Part shown: positions 12,323 through 23,395 of the stretch, in pieces
Layout of the letters: each line of letters starts with the position of its first letter
How positions within the stretch are numbered: position 1 is the stretch's first letter
Assembly (NCBI GenBank): GCA_036924285.1
Contig: JAYKYS010000002.1
Location: forward strand, 124,001-188,000
DNA length: 64,000 nucleotides
Reading direction: 5' to 3'
DNA from: Asterella californica
Taxonomy: Eukaryota; Streptophyta; Marchantiopsida; Marchantiales; Aytoniaceae
Notes under the pieces: generated by a model
The model's database searches: none
Seen by the model: the letters and a program-made list of their open reading frames with translations, nothing else
What the model was told of the DNA's origin: nothing
Translations under genes and position numbers: made by a program

Positions 12323-12840
12323 CTGAGCTGAATATTCTCAACAGTCGATGATCTACTGTAGCTCTATTGTAAAAGATATCTCAATGCAGATGGGATCGAT
12401 TCCTATTGCACCAGAAATGAATCTCCTTTGCCATCTGTCTACTGCCTGTCTGAACCAAATAGAGAAGCCTCTCGATAATCGCTCAGAAACTCTTCTGAGA
12501 GTGCAGGAACTCCCACTGGTTCTAAACAGCCCACAACAAAATCGACCATCACTCGTCACAGGTCCAGTGTGCGCACAAGGGAACTGACGCACAGGAAGAG
12601 ATTGCTGGAAAGGATATTTACTAAGTAGAACGTCCAGCTTATATACAGGTTTTCTGTACCTTTCGGCTGAAATTCGTTTGGCTACTCTTAAGTTCAGATC
12701 TATCCCGCACATGCTAGTGCGCGCCTACGACTATTCAAATATAGTCCAAGTACTGCAAGCACATGGATCTATCATGTGCGTTCAGTTGACTTTCTATTCT
12801 AAGGTCTTACGATTGAACTGGCGATTTGTAAATTCTAACA
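12231..12840 (-). repeat. Copia 5' LTR (610 bp)
   Basis: Read on the minus strand it starts TGTTAGAATTTA and ends TTTTCACA, typical Copia termini. A TATA-like TATATAAG lies near 12646-12639 and could start genomic transcription. The last 92 bp are an open frame that begins with an ATG at 12322 and runs in phase through the primer-binding site into gag. The LTR therefore either encodes the N-terminus of Gag or carries an open but untranslated lead-in. Confidence 0.95.
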
Positions 12841-12845
12841 GTCCC
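12841..12845. repeat. Target-site duplication GTCCC (right)
   Basis: These 5 bp directly follow the CA end of the element and match 7278-7282. Confidence 0.93.
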
Positions 12846-15800
12846 CTGACACCAACGCCTCTTCCTCATTCCGAGTACTGTACAGTTGCATGAGAAGGGT
12901 GAAGGGAGGAGTGCGCTAGAGCTCAAACTCGTCTCAACTCCAAAGATGTCAACTTCAAACCGTCAAACATTGAAGTTGAATTGAATAGGATGGAGAAAAA
13001 ACCTACAAGTGTAAGGGCATCTCCAACCCACAAGAGCGTTAACGATAGAAATAGAGTACAAGTTATATCTTTACAACTTTGGAATTGTAAATTCTCACAC
13101 CGTTCTGATGATCTGTCTGGGTAGATTTGTGTGGGTTGATTTGTGGGAAGAGTAATTTCATAGACTTTGAACTTGACTATGGAACCGAACAACACATGTC
13201 TACATGTTGTGAGTGATAGCTGGCTGTTTCTCAAGTTTACCATCGAACGAAATCATCAGCGAAATAGAATGCATGGCACAACAGTCATCATCAGAAGCAG
13301 TTTACCACGTCTGATGGAGCAGTTTGCTTCACGAGTAAAAACTCTGATCTCTGAATCTGATGTGTGAGCATTCAAACCAAAGAAAAAATCTCTCTCAAAA
13401 GACACATTTTCCTTGCACACAGTTTAATTATTTACTCCACTCTATGCAATAGAGAAACTGACTAATCATTTGGTCGGTGTATGTCGAGTACAAAAATTCT
13501 CAGCGATATCAACAAATGTTTCTGCCATCATTCTTAATGCATTGCACAACTTATCTGATCGACAGTCAGCTCTAGATTCTCGTCTCGTTTTAGAATCCTC
13601 TATCCACTGCTGACGTATTAATCTATACTCATCTTGTGGTTCCTCAACTCGTTCAAAAGATGATGAGAATCCACACATCGCATCAATGATAGCATTGACA
13701 AACCGCGATATATCTTTCTTGCGTTTCACTACAGAATTCTCTCAGATAGCCAACCCAGAGTCTCTCGACAACCTAGTTCTAAAGCGGTGCGATGGACGAG
13801 CTGGGTCTATCATCTATCCCAGTTTGAGGTTTGGGTATGAAGATATCTGGGATTCAACAGCTGCAGTAGGTTCAAAGGACTCTACCATACACAGCAGAAA
13901 TGCAAGATCGCTAACCATAAAAAGAGTCTAGTATATCTCCCTACAATTGTAGAAAATTGAGCGTAGCTTCTTAGTCTTCCGTTCTACCTTACTCAAACTA
14001 CTATATGGCGCATTGCTTGAACAATGATCCCAATCTTTAATATTTTTGTAGAATCCAATGGTGGATTCACTTCTCTCGAATATGAGAAATATCATCAAAG
14101 ATCTCTCTCGCATAGCCTCTTGAATTGGACTCCATCACAAGTCAGCTGAAACAACATGCTCACAGTCTGTTTGGAAGTCAATATATCCCATTCTGCCTTC
14201 TTATATTCAATAAGAGCAATCACTTTCTAATCATCTCGTGACATTCGGCTCAACTTCTCCGTGTTACTTGATACAGCGACATCGGTAGACAATGCATTTG
14301 GTGTAGACTGCATCTGTTATCCAGTGGAGCTTAGACCTCGAACTCTCTTTTGTTCATTCTCAACTCCACCATCTTGTGAACTAGGAATGGAGACGAAAGA
14401 TTATGTAAGCATGAATGGAACTGCGAATTACGAGAGATTCATATTGTGAGAACTGAATACAAACTATGAATGTATGTTGTAACCTTCGGCAAGTTGAGAA
14501 TCAACAAACGGGTCTGAATGCACGACTGTGTTTCCTCTATCTGGATTCGATTCGTCTCGATGGCTTTGGAAGAGAGAAGCAATTCTTTCCAAAAGAACGA
14601 AGCCAGACATCAACTCGGATCTCCGTTCAAAGATTCATGACGAACATCAGACATCAACTCGAGTCTCCGCTCTAAAGATTCACGACGAACATCAGACATC
14701 AACTCAGGTCTCCGTTCCGAAGATTGACGACCTACCTTGAGCATCAACTCGAGTCTCTGCTCCAAAGACTGTCAATGAGCCTTCATTCCACCCACCTTCG
14801 TGAAGTCAAAAATCGCCTGGACGAAATGATAGCAAATATGATCAAGAGGACTACAGTTATCGAAGGTGAAAATATCCACAACGATGAACTACATATCTCA
14901 AGTTGAGCAAATCAAAGCTTCAGCGCAAGATCTAATGCAAGATCAAAATCGCTCTTCATATGTACAAGATCGACCAAACGTGATGTTGCATTCTTGTTAA
15001 AAACCCAAATCTTTGTATCGCTCTTGGTGCGTTCATGCTGTGCACTCATGTCTTCTATACATTAAGCCTTGAGACAATGACCTCTGGAGATACTATTCTC
15101 GTCCCTTGTTCGTCCAAAAGAGCATTACTTCTATTTTTACTATTTCTGTCTCGTTCGGGAGCTCCTGAAGCCAAAAACTGTTTTCCGTTGGTGAAACGAG
15201 GACGGCAGCTTGGTTGCTTCAAATTCGACCAGTGAAACCACCTGTAGCAACACATGTCCTTTCAGAGAGAATTCGATCTCGAGCCAGATAGAGAAAAGGG
15301 TCCTTTGAGCATAGCTTATCTTGTAGAAAAAGTTGACAAAGCTTAGGTTCCACTGGAGAGTAGTGGACTGCTGCAAGATAGATCGAACACTCTGTGCCAA
15401 GTCCTTGAATCTGAATCCAGAGATACTGGTTGTGTCTGTTTCGACGAGAGACAGTGAACAATGGATATACCTCCAATCGGGCATAACAGACCAATCCTCC
15501 CCAACCCCTCCAGCTTGTGCCCTTTGTATTCCATAGAGTATCGACTCGTTGAATCCGTGATTTCTACCGCTCGCTTAGTTTTACGTCCCAAGTTTCCACA
15601 AATATAATGACATCCAGGACCTTTCAAAAACCATGATGTAAGTGAATTTCAAAGTAGTAAGTCTTCGGATGTTCCAGATTCCCAACCTGAGGATCTCGTG
15701 CCTTCATGCTAGTGTAGCTTTGCTTTCGTATAGTGATCGCTTCTAAATTCCATTGTAGATGTATTCAGGAGTACCGTCCTATTTCAGTTTCCTTATTATA

Positions 15801-16190
15801 GCTAGCAAAAGTGGGAGTGCTTCTTGTTGTGCGTTGGTCAAACCCTACTCCTTTTCCTTTCACCCGGGACCAAACGTAGATAACTGTTAGTTTAAATCAA
15901 CTTTTGCTTGACCAGTCCCCTAGTACAAAAGTAGAGCTTGATCGGACCCCTCCTATCATATTATCTAAATTGATATCATGTCTTTTCGATCAGATTGTGG
16001 CCTTATCATATCATGTTTTGATCATACCTCTACCTGAGAGTACACAGTCTTGCCAATCATCTTGCACGATTTAATGCAATGTTAAGGTCCATTATTATGT
16101 CAAAATCGTGAAATTCATCGGGAACGCTTAAGAAAAAAACATGATCAATGCAATTTGTACTTTCAACCATATGAACTGACACAGGCTAAT
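12846..16190. other. Gene-poor stretch between Copia and a minisatellite
   Basis: I see no recognisable gene. Several frames of 60-110 codons overlap on both strands (for example 13466-13729 minus and 15343-15627 minus) without domains, signal peptides or splice partners that I could join. A 45-bp tandem repeat is annotated separately. Confidence 0.45.
14607..14770. repeat. Minisatellite, about 45-bp unit, 3.6 copies
   Basis: Units starting (A/G)CATCAACTC begin at 14607, 14651, 14696 and 14741. The period is 44-45 bp, and the units share CTCCG and AAGATT blocks. The period is divisible by three, so one plus-strand frame reads a 15-residue peptide repeat (HDEHQTST-like). This hints at a former repeat-protein gene, but the frame is short and has no partner exons that I can see. 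Confidence 0.8.
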
Positions 16191-16197
16191 ATGGTAT

Positions 16198-16380
16198 ATG
16201 AACTGGAAAACATAAGTTGACATGGCAGGATGACTGGCAAAACAGTCTACCACCATGTCATGAACTGGAAAACATAAGTTGACGTGGCAGGATGACTGGC
16301 AAAACAGCCTACCACCATGTCATGAACTGGAAGACAAAAGTTGACATCGCAGGATGACTGGCAAAACAGTCTTCTTTTCA
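16198..16380. repeat. Minisatellite, 62-bp unit, three copies
   Basis: Units of 62 bp starting ATGAACTGGAA begin at 16198, 16260 and 16322. They are about 95% alike, and the last is shortened at its end. The near-identity suggests recent slippage or unequal crossing-over. Confidence 0.9.
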
Positions 16381-18492
16381 TGATCGACTTTCGTACTGGG
16401 GGCCTGATCAAGCAAAAAGCTGAATCTTAAACTTACACTGTCCAGATAAACTTCGTATCGTCTCGCTCTTAACTTGTCTATTCACTAAAAAGGCGAAATA
16501 CTTTCCCTCACTTGCGAGTTACTTTCTCCTCGCGGTGAATGAGGAGGAAGAGACTAGTCACCGATACGAACTAGATTTTCGCCCATACTTCAAACTTGTC
16601 GTCTTGCTCTACTTCTCCTCCGCTGCAGAGATAGCGTTTGATGCGTATTCGCAGCTTGTTTTCTTCCTCTTTGCACGAAGTGGTGGTCTCCATGCTTCAA
16701 GGGTAGATCTGACTAGAATACACTTGATTTAGAGAAGGTGATGGGTATGGTGTCAGGTCCCTACAGAGAGAACCCAATTGACACACAGGCTCCCTAAGTT
16801 TACTTCAGCGCCACGGTACAAGGACGTTCCATACGACATCGTCTCAGCATCCCCAAAGGTCCGTAGCAACAGGTCTGACAGAGAATACGTAGTCTTCACC
16901 ACTCGTGTTCAAATTAACAGAAGGCTTACTGGTGAAGCGCATACCCTTCATCCGCCACAGCTGTATTCATAGCAAAGCCCAAAGACGCAAGCACGGTTCT
17001 CGCCAATTTGGCACTGTCAAGGGCATCCAAGGATGTCGCACCGCAGCCTCTGTGCTACGAACGACATGACTACACTCGAAGCTGGCAACTTACAAGGCCA
17101 TGAAAGTGCAATTGTGCAATTTGATCTTTTCGGTGTATTTGGTCTATGCGCTTCGGTCTTTGCACTGTTCTCGTCAAAGGAACCAACATACACTGTCTCT
17201 CTACTATTTCAGTCATAGACATAAGGACACACCGTGAATAACCCAGAGAAGTACATTACAATAAGATTCCGATGGTTCAGCATATACACTGACGAATACT
17301 GTTCCTTCTCCTGAGCTCCTAAATACACTTGGTGTAGGCCTAAATCCCTTCTCCACTTTCTCACATAATATCCGCTACATCATATGACGTCAAAACGATA
17401 CATCCTTGGGAAAGAAATGACAATGCTAAAACAAGACACTATCATCCCGCAGCTGAAGAACAAAGAGCCTCATATTCTTCCAGGGCAGAAAAATTTGCTC
17501 CTCCTACCCTAGCACGTCTTCCTTATCACCGTGATCTAGGAGTGCCACTCCTAACAACGTTAAGAAACGAAAATGTTGCGACCAGAGAACACAGCAAAGA
17601 TTTTACATGCATGTAGCCCGGTAATGATGCACCGCATAAGAGGCCTCATCAACCTGCCAACTTCGCCGCCATGCTTTAGGGACGGAACGTTTCAAGCCCT
17701 AACTACGTTGAGCCTTATCTGAAGAAATCAGACTATCTTCCACTTCGACTTGACAACTGACTCGCCAGAGAAGATCGGTCAATGTGACTAACTTTATGAA
17801 TATGCGATATATCGCTAACAGAAAGACCCTAAATCGCAACTCATTTGTATCTGACGTGCAATGAACTAACTCAGGAATCTCAAACCTAGACTGCGCCTCT
17901 TATTACACCGGGCATCCCATCTTGATAATATCTCCTGTTACGAGGAAGGCCTTGACAATCAGAATGTAGATAAAGCACATGCTGAGTTAATTACGACCCC
18001 TCCAAACAAGTGTTCAGCTATCATAACCCAAGACCTCTCCCATGGCGTGGAGCATACAGTAACCAACTCCCTTGCCTGCTCCTACCCACCTCAGAAAAGA
18101 GTTGGTGTATGAATCTCATTCAGACCCCTTCCCTTCTCTTTACAACAACGATCTGCAAGGTACTGATCTTCATCTCTCAAACATCGCCAGAATCTATTTG
18201 CCAGAATATGAGTAGAAGAGATCAGCCTGATCGAAAAAAATTACCACAGGTACATGACTTTCACAAATCCACAGTAGTGATGTCCTAGTAAACCCAGTCT
18301 CATAAATGAAGTTAACCGTAGGCCTCATATAGTGTCATATTCTCTACCTGCGCGAGACATATTGGTGGTAGAAGACAAATGGAAAAATGGGACACCTGCT
18401 TCGAGGGAAGCTCCTTCCAGAACGACAATCAGAGCTGTTAAGAACAGCAATGCAAGTTACCACACGCTACTAGCGACCAATATCACCTGGAT
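16381..18492. other. Intergenic stretch downstream of clathrin light chain
   Basis: I see no gene. Small plus-strand frames (16535-16732, 16778-16972, 17033-17218, 18010-18288) have no recognisable domain. The part nearest 18492 should include the clathrin light chain 3' UTR, but I could not place its poly(A) site. Confidence 0.45.
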
Positions 18493-20748
18493 TTAGGCTG
18501 TCACAGCTGCTGCGGCTGGTGCTGATATCTCGGGTTCGGCGGGTGCGGACTCAGCTGCAGGGGCAGGGGCAGCATCACCCTCGGCAGGTGCAGCAGCCGC
18601 AGTTTTCTCCTTGCCGTCGTTGTCTTTTGCGTCTTTTGCGTCCTTGGCATCCTTAGGATCCTTACCATCCTTACCATCTTTCGCTTTCGCATCTTTTTCC
18701 TTCTCTGGAGCTGGAGGTGGTGGTGGTGGCTTCATGTGGGGGGGTGGAGTGTGCTTCAGCTTCACAAGAATTTGTCTCATTCTAGTTACATCTGTAGGCT
18801 TTCCAGGCTTGGGACCCTTGATAGCGACAATTGAAGGCTTCTTCTCCTTCTTGTCTTTCTTGGTGGTGGGGCCCTTAGTATCAATAGTTGGCAACTCATT
18901 AGGGATGAGCTCTGCCACAGCTTTCCAGTACTGCTTGTCAGCGTTTTTATGAAAATTTTCTTGATTGGTGAGAAACACCTGTAAAGTTCACAAAAAAGCT
19001 TTCTTAGTATCCAAAGATATGCCGTGCCATTCTGGAACTTGAACGGCGAACGAGGTCATTGTATGAGGGTTATCGATCTGAACGTTCACGTACACTAGAT
19101 TGAGAAAGGCTAGTTGCATGCACGGCTTGCATAATACTTATCCCGCAGCTTAAAGAACCGGAGAAAAATGGACGCACTAGGTTGTATAACCTCTACATAA
19201 CTGGTAACAAGGACACGACGTACAATGCACCGCCAGTTGCCTTAGAGCTACCAAACAAAACCAACGGGTAATAATAAAGACGGTATGAGCTGCACACTGA
19301 TCTATCTACAGTTGGCTTGGTTCTCCTCATTCTGGACCGACAAAGAGGAGGAGGATCTACAGAATTGCAGCCTAACACTCTGCTCAAGTACCAGATATTT
19401 TCTAAAGCAAATCTAATGGCAGAAGTTGGAACACTTTGTCTCTCAATTTAAAAGAAATGAAGGTACCACTACTGTGAAATCTTTGAAGAAATCACGAAGA
19501 CATAATTTACTAACGGGAGACAACGTCTTATACTCTATGACTACCTTTTGCCTTATTATATAACTCACAGTTTACTAGACAGCCCGTAGTTTAGAGAATA
19601 AGACGTTCCTTTCCTCCAGTACCCAACTTCAGATTGACAAGAGGATTGCAGAAAACTACGGGAAACAACTATAGCTCGCGGGTTCACAGTAGCAATAAAA
19701 CATGGCAGCGGATGAGAAATCTACCTTTTCCTTATCGCGATTAGTTTTTCTTCCATTCTCCATAGTATTCTTACGCTTCACAAACACCTCGTCCTTAAAA
19801 TAGTCTGCGTCCGCAATTACTTGGGCAAGCTGCTCCCTCTCTTTGGACTCCTTATCTTGGAGACGAATCGCGTTCTCACTGCAATTGTGATAAAGGAAGA
19901 AAACAGGCCAGCACTGGAATGTGAGACGGAGCTAACGAGTTGGACCACTTAAGCGTTAAACCAGTTTTCCGAACCTTGGATAAGATACAAGTTTCCACGA
20001 AATACAAACAAACATCGTGCGGCAGTCTGACAGAAAGACCATCGAAGAAGCTGAAGATCGAGTTATCATGTCGACTGTCAATCTTCGGGGTAGATTGGCT
20101 CTGCAAAGCCAACCCCGAGGATCGTCAATCTAAGAACGTTATAAAAACACTCAACAATAATGCAGTCCAACGAGGCCAACAGTAGACAGAGAGCAGCCAA
20201 TGATGCGATGTAAGACCGAGCTGCGGGCAGTCGAATAAGATACATTACCGCTTCCACTCCCTCAGCTTAGAGCCCTCTTCCCTCATATCTTCAGGCTCAG
20301 GTAAAGTTGGACCGTTCCCAGTGGGAATACCGGTGAAAAGATCGTCGTCATTGGCGCCAAATCCGTTTCCCGAGACCGGGTGAGCAGAGGTGTAATTCTC
20401 TTCACCACCGAACTCAGCTGTCGGATCTGGTTCAAAAGTCGGCTCGTACGGCGATGGAACATCCGCGGGGCGGCCGGCAAGATCGTCCTCGTAACCATAG
20501 CTAGGCGGGGCATCCGCGTGGTGATAGCCAAAACCATTGGCACTCTTATACTCGTCCTCTCCGTCTTCCTTCACGTCATCGCCGAAAGTTGGAGCAAAGT
20601 GATCTGGCGCTCGGAACGATTCATCGAACCTCTGCGAAGAATCAAAGCGCTGAGAAGGCAGCCTGGGATCGTAACCCATGTAATCGGACTCGAAGGGTCG
20701 AGTCGAACTGAGTTCCTCGCCTCCTTCCCCATACTCGAACTCCGCCAT
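18493..20748 (-). CDS. CLC: Clathrin light chain
   Basis: This is the regulatory light chain of clathrin triskelions, acting on coated vesicles at the plasma membrane and trans-Golgi network. Coding exons are 20749-20249 minus the first base (20748-20249), 19878-19725 and 18978-18493, with GT-AG introns of 370 and 746 nt. The phases fit and give 379 residues. Residues 1-160 are acidic and disordered, with SxRF and Phe-rich repeats. The conserved part starts at LREWKRENAIRLQDKE, and a long charged helix that should bind the heavy chain spans about 160-245 (FHKNADKQYWKAVAELIP). The plant hallmark KGPKPGKPTDVTRMRQIL follows. After a Pro run (about 301-307) comes a tail of Lys-Asp repeats (about 311-342) and an Ala/Pro-rich end. 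The ATG at 20748 follows a GC-rich leader. Plant light chains have similar tails, but this one is more regular than I remember. Confidence 0.95.
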
Positions 20749-21194
20749 TGTCTCCCCTTTCCTGCAGCTGTGAACTGCCTGATCTAAACACTACAACCCC
20801 TACCCTTCAAGATTTCCCTATTTCCCACACACTCCACACCACTGCGCGTCCAATCAAACAGCACTGTCTGCGTTCGATGCCGAGATCTGCGACGCCGGTA
20901 GCCTGCATGAACGATCTGGTCGAACTCGTCTCCTCTCCTGCTGCTGCTAGCGCTGTGCTTGCTCGGTCACCCTCGCGTGCCTTCAGACTCGAAGCAGAAC
21001 AAAACCAAGGCGGAGCAAAGCTCCTGAGCTATGGCGGTCGATGCTCCTGTCCAAGCTCAGGGCTTCGCTCTTTCGTCTCGCTCGCTCTCTCCCTTTCGTC
21101 TCTCGGACTTTTCTCCCTCTCCCTCCGCCCCCTTCTCCGCGCTGCCCAATAACTCGTCCCTCGAACCGGACGGAAGCGTGTGGATGCATCCACG
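20749..21194 (-). promoter_or_regulatory. Leader and promoter region of clathrin light chain
   Basis: GC-rich, CpG-containing DNA lies upstream of the clathrin light chain ATG, including long CT-rich runs (about 21050-21140) often seen in plant core promoters. I found no clear TATA box. Composition changes sharply to AT-rich at about 21200, where the hairpin lies. Long frames read on the plus strand here (20748-21152) are probably by-products of the GC content. Confidence 0.5.
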
Positions 21195-21245
21195 GCCGGT
21201 CAGTAGTAATTAGGCACTACTAGTGACTAATTACTACTGACCGGC
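21195..21245. repeat. Near-perfect 51-bp hairpin (inverted repeat)
   Basis: GCCGGTCAGTAGTAATTA (21195-21212) and its exact reverse complement (21228-21245) flank a 15-nt centre that is itself palindromic (CACTA C TAGTG). The whole sequence folds into one stem with a single mismatch and a 1-nt loop. It sits on the boundary between the GC-rich promoter and AT-rich DNA, so it could be a foldback or MITE terminus, or a cruciform-forming boundary. Confidence 0.9.
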
Positions 21246-23159
21246 TAGTGACTCAGTACCAATCTACCCTATTATAGTTTTCGGCACATGTTTTAGCTCC
21301 ATTTTGGACCATAATCACAGGATAATAGGGGGTGTCAAAGTTCAGAGTACATATTTTCCGACGGGGAGGTAACTGTTAGTAAAATTATCACAAGGAATTT
21401 TGTATAATTTATTTTGGATTTTATCTATTATTAAATATCAAATTTTTTGTTATTTTTTGTTGTTTTTATCAGTTTGTACACTCAAGATAATTACTCAGAG
21501 CAGTGAAAAATTCATTACAAAAAAGAATACGAAATGAGTGAAGAGCCATTAAAGAAAAACCTGCGATGTTTTCCTGCAATACCTCCAGAGGTGATTGCAT
21601 GAAACACCGACCGACGAAGTAATAACTCACTCTTGCGGATTTATAATCTTTTAGAAGATTCCTAACGTTTACACCCCTTAATATTCTGTTGAGAACAAAA
21701 TACATCTCGATTAATATGCACGCATATTCACCTAGCTATAGATTGCAGCAAAAAATGTAAAATCTATTGGATAATTACTTATAGTAAAAACTAATGAAAA
21801 CTCACAGTTTCTTTCGTTTCCTTTCTTTTTATCTCCTTGGTCATAATGATAATTATCTTTAGAAGATCATAGTCGAAAATAAAGTATTTTCCTCAGACAA
21901 AGCTTTTATTAAGGAACAAGAATAACTACAACTCTTGAATTTATAGTTTTGTTTTTTTTGTTTTTCACGTGTCTGCATCCAAATGAGTCTTACACGAGTT
22001 CTCGTAGAAGTTTGAAATTAAATTATTTCTGTTATTTTCTTTTAACTGTAACTTGTCGAATTTTCCTCCTGCTCTGATTCCTTCTTCTCTTTATCAAAAT
22101 ATTCTTTTCACAATATTACACACTAGTCTCTTATTTTGAATGTCATGAATCATTTTTCACACATTTTCTTCCGGAGTGTGTAACCAAAAGCAGACCTAAA
22201 ATTGCCTTCGTCTCCGGTTGTTCTTCGTTAAGTCGTTTGGGATGCATAAATTTGCTTCTCTTCCTTCCTAGTCTACATCTGTGTTATCGATAATACGCAC
22301 ATCAAACGATATAAAAATACCTTAGTCAAATTCCAACTCATTCGCTGGTTGAACAGAAATGATCCAATGAAAATGGGAAATTTTCTTAGGAATGAGATAT
22401 CCAGTTTAGTCCAGAGGTTACTGATTGAATAAATAATATGCATCCTAAATGCCCTAGAGAAGGTGAATCCAGAAAGTGACCAACGTGATGATTGGAAAAA
22501 ATCCAGATGGGCGGTTGTGGTGGATTATAGTGACTAAAAAATATAATACAGATCTGACGCTATTAAATTTGAAAAGGTTGAAAGAATACATGTGAGAAAA
22601 GGAGAGACAAACTAAGAGATTTTTTTAAGTTTGACTAACTTTATATACCTGAATTTATAGATCCAGATATCATCGTTACAGATGGCCGTTGCAAGTTAAA
22701 AACTATACACATTGCATGTACAGTGATCTCTATTTTAGTATACAGTTATTGTGCAAAGAAGAATAAAAATATTTTAATTTAAAAATATCAAATTATGATC
22801 AAATATTTTCAGAAAAAAAGAGTTTGGTCATAAATAAAACATGCAGTAATACCTCCTCTATCTGAACATGGAAGAGATAATTATGCAAGCCTCAATGACA
22901 TGCAAGATGAATTTCAGAGAACTGTTATTAATCTGTTACCAGAAAAATCTATAAATGTTAAGTGAAAATCCTCTACTAAATTCATAAAAAATTAAAAGAT
23001 TCTGTAAATGTTAACTGTTAGTCCAACCTAGGAACGCTGAGGAGCTGGACATAAATCATACGTGGAGCATGAACAAGCACGCTTCCCAGAGTATATATTT
23101 GGGACTTTGATCATCACTAATAGGTAACAAATCTAAATTTTAATTTATTATCTAACTCT
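21246..23159. other. AT-rich intergenic DNA
   Basis: No gene seen. The DNA is very AT-rich with short poly(A) and poly(T) runs, and the only frames are short (for example 21469-21705 minus) and have no recognisable features. Confidence 0.55.
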
Positions 23160-23395
23160 CTCCAACAAAAGAATTGGATGATAAATTGAACCACTGCATA
23201 TTCTGAGCACCTGTGCATATGCAGATGCACCTCTGACCCTTCCTAACAAAAGAATTAGGTGATAATTGAACCACTGCATATTCTGAGCACCCGTGCATAT
23301 GCATATTCACCTCTAACCCTTCCCAACAAAAGAATTAAGGATAAATTGAACCACTGAATATTCTGAGCACCCGTGCATATGCATATTCACCTCTT
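23160..23395. repeat. Tandem repeat, 80-bp unit, three copies
   Basis: Blocks AACAAAAGAATT, TTGAACCACTG(C/A)ATATTC and GAGCAC(C)(T/C)GTGCATATGCA recur with an 80-81 bp period: the CCACTG block is at 23191, 23271 and 23351. Units also carry (T/C)AACCCTTCC and palindromic ATGCATATGCAT. The AACCCTTCC word recurs in the inverted repeat at 35827-35870. Confidence 0.88.

Larger units (their letters stand above)
7283..12840 (-). mobile_element. Full-length Ty1/Copia LTR retrotransposon, inactivated
   Basis: The 5558-bp element is bounded by TG...CA and flanked by GTCCC duplications. It reads on the minus strand: 5' LTR, primer-binding site, gag with a CCHC knuckle, protease, integrase, reverse transcriptase, RNase H, polypurine tract, 3' LTR. 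Protease-integrase-RT-RNase H is the Copia order. The two 610-bp LTRs differ at 11 positions with no indels, and 9 of these are transitions, so the insertion is recent. It is nevertheless dead: I see three frameshifts (near 11995, 11020 and 9040), stop codons where Gln is expected (9170-9172 and 8259-8261), and a protease active-site Ser changed to Phe. The three point lesions all fit C-to-T changes on the coding strand, as expected from deamination of methylated cytosine. Confidence 0.97.

Noticed and set aside
12391..12413. A tRNA-3'-end-like primer-binding site (TGGTGCAATAGGAATCG on the minus strand) suggesting a 423-bp LTR.
   Set aside because: It lies inside the 610-bp repeated region. 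The GTCCC duplications and TG...CA ends place the LTR end at 12231, and the 3' copy has CTGCTGC here.
18611..18952. A plus-strand Ser/Phe/Gly-rich 113-codon frame.
   Set aside because: It is the antisense of the clathrin light chain Lys-Asp and Pro repeats.
20748..21152. A plus-strand 134-codon gene divergent from clathrin light chain.
   Set aside because: It lies in the GC-rich promoter, overlaps the clathrin light chain start codon, and is rich in Ser/Leu/Ala as expected by chance.
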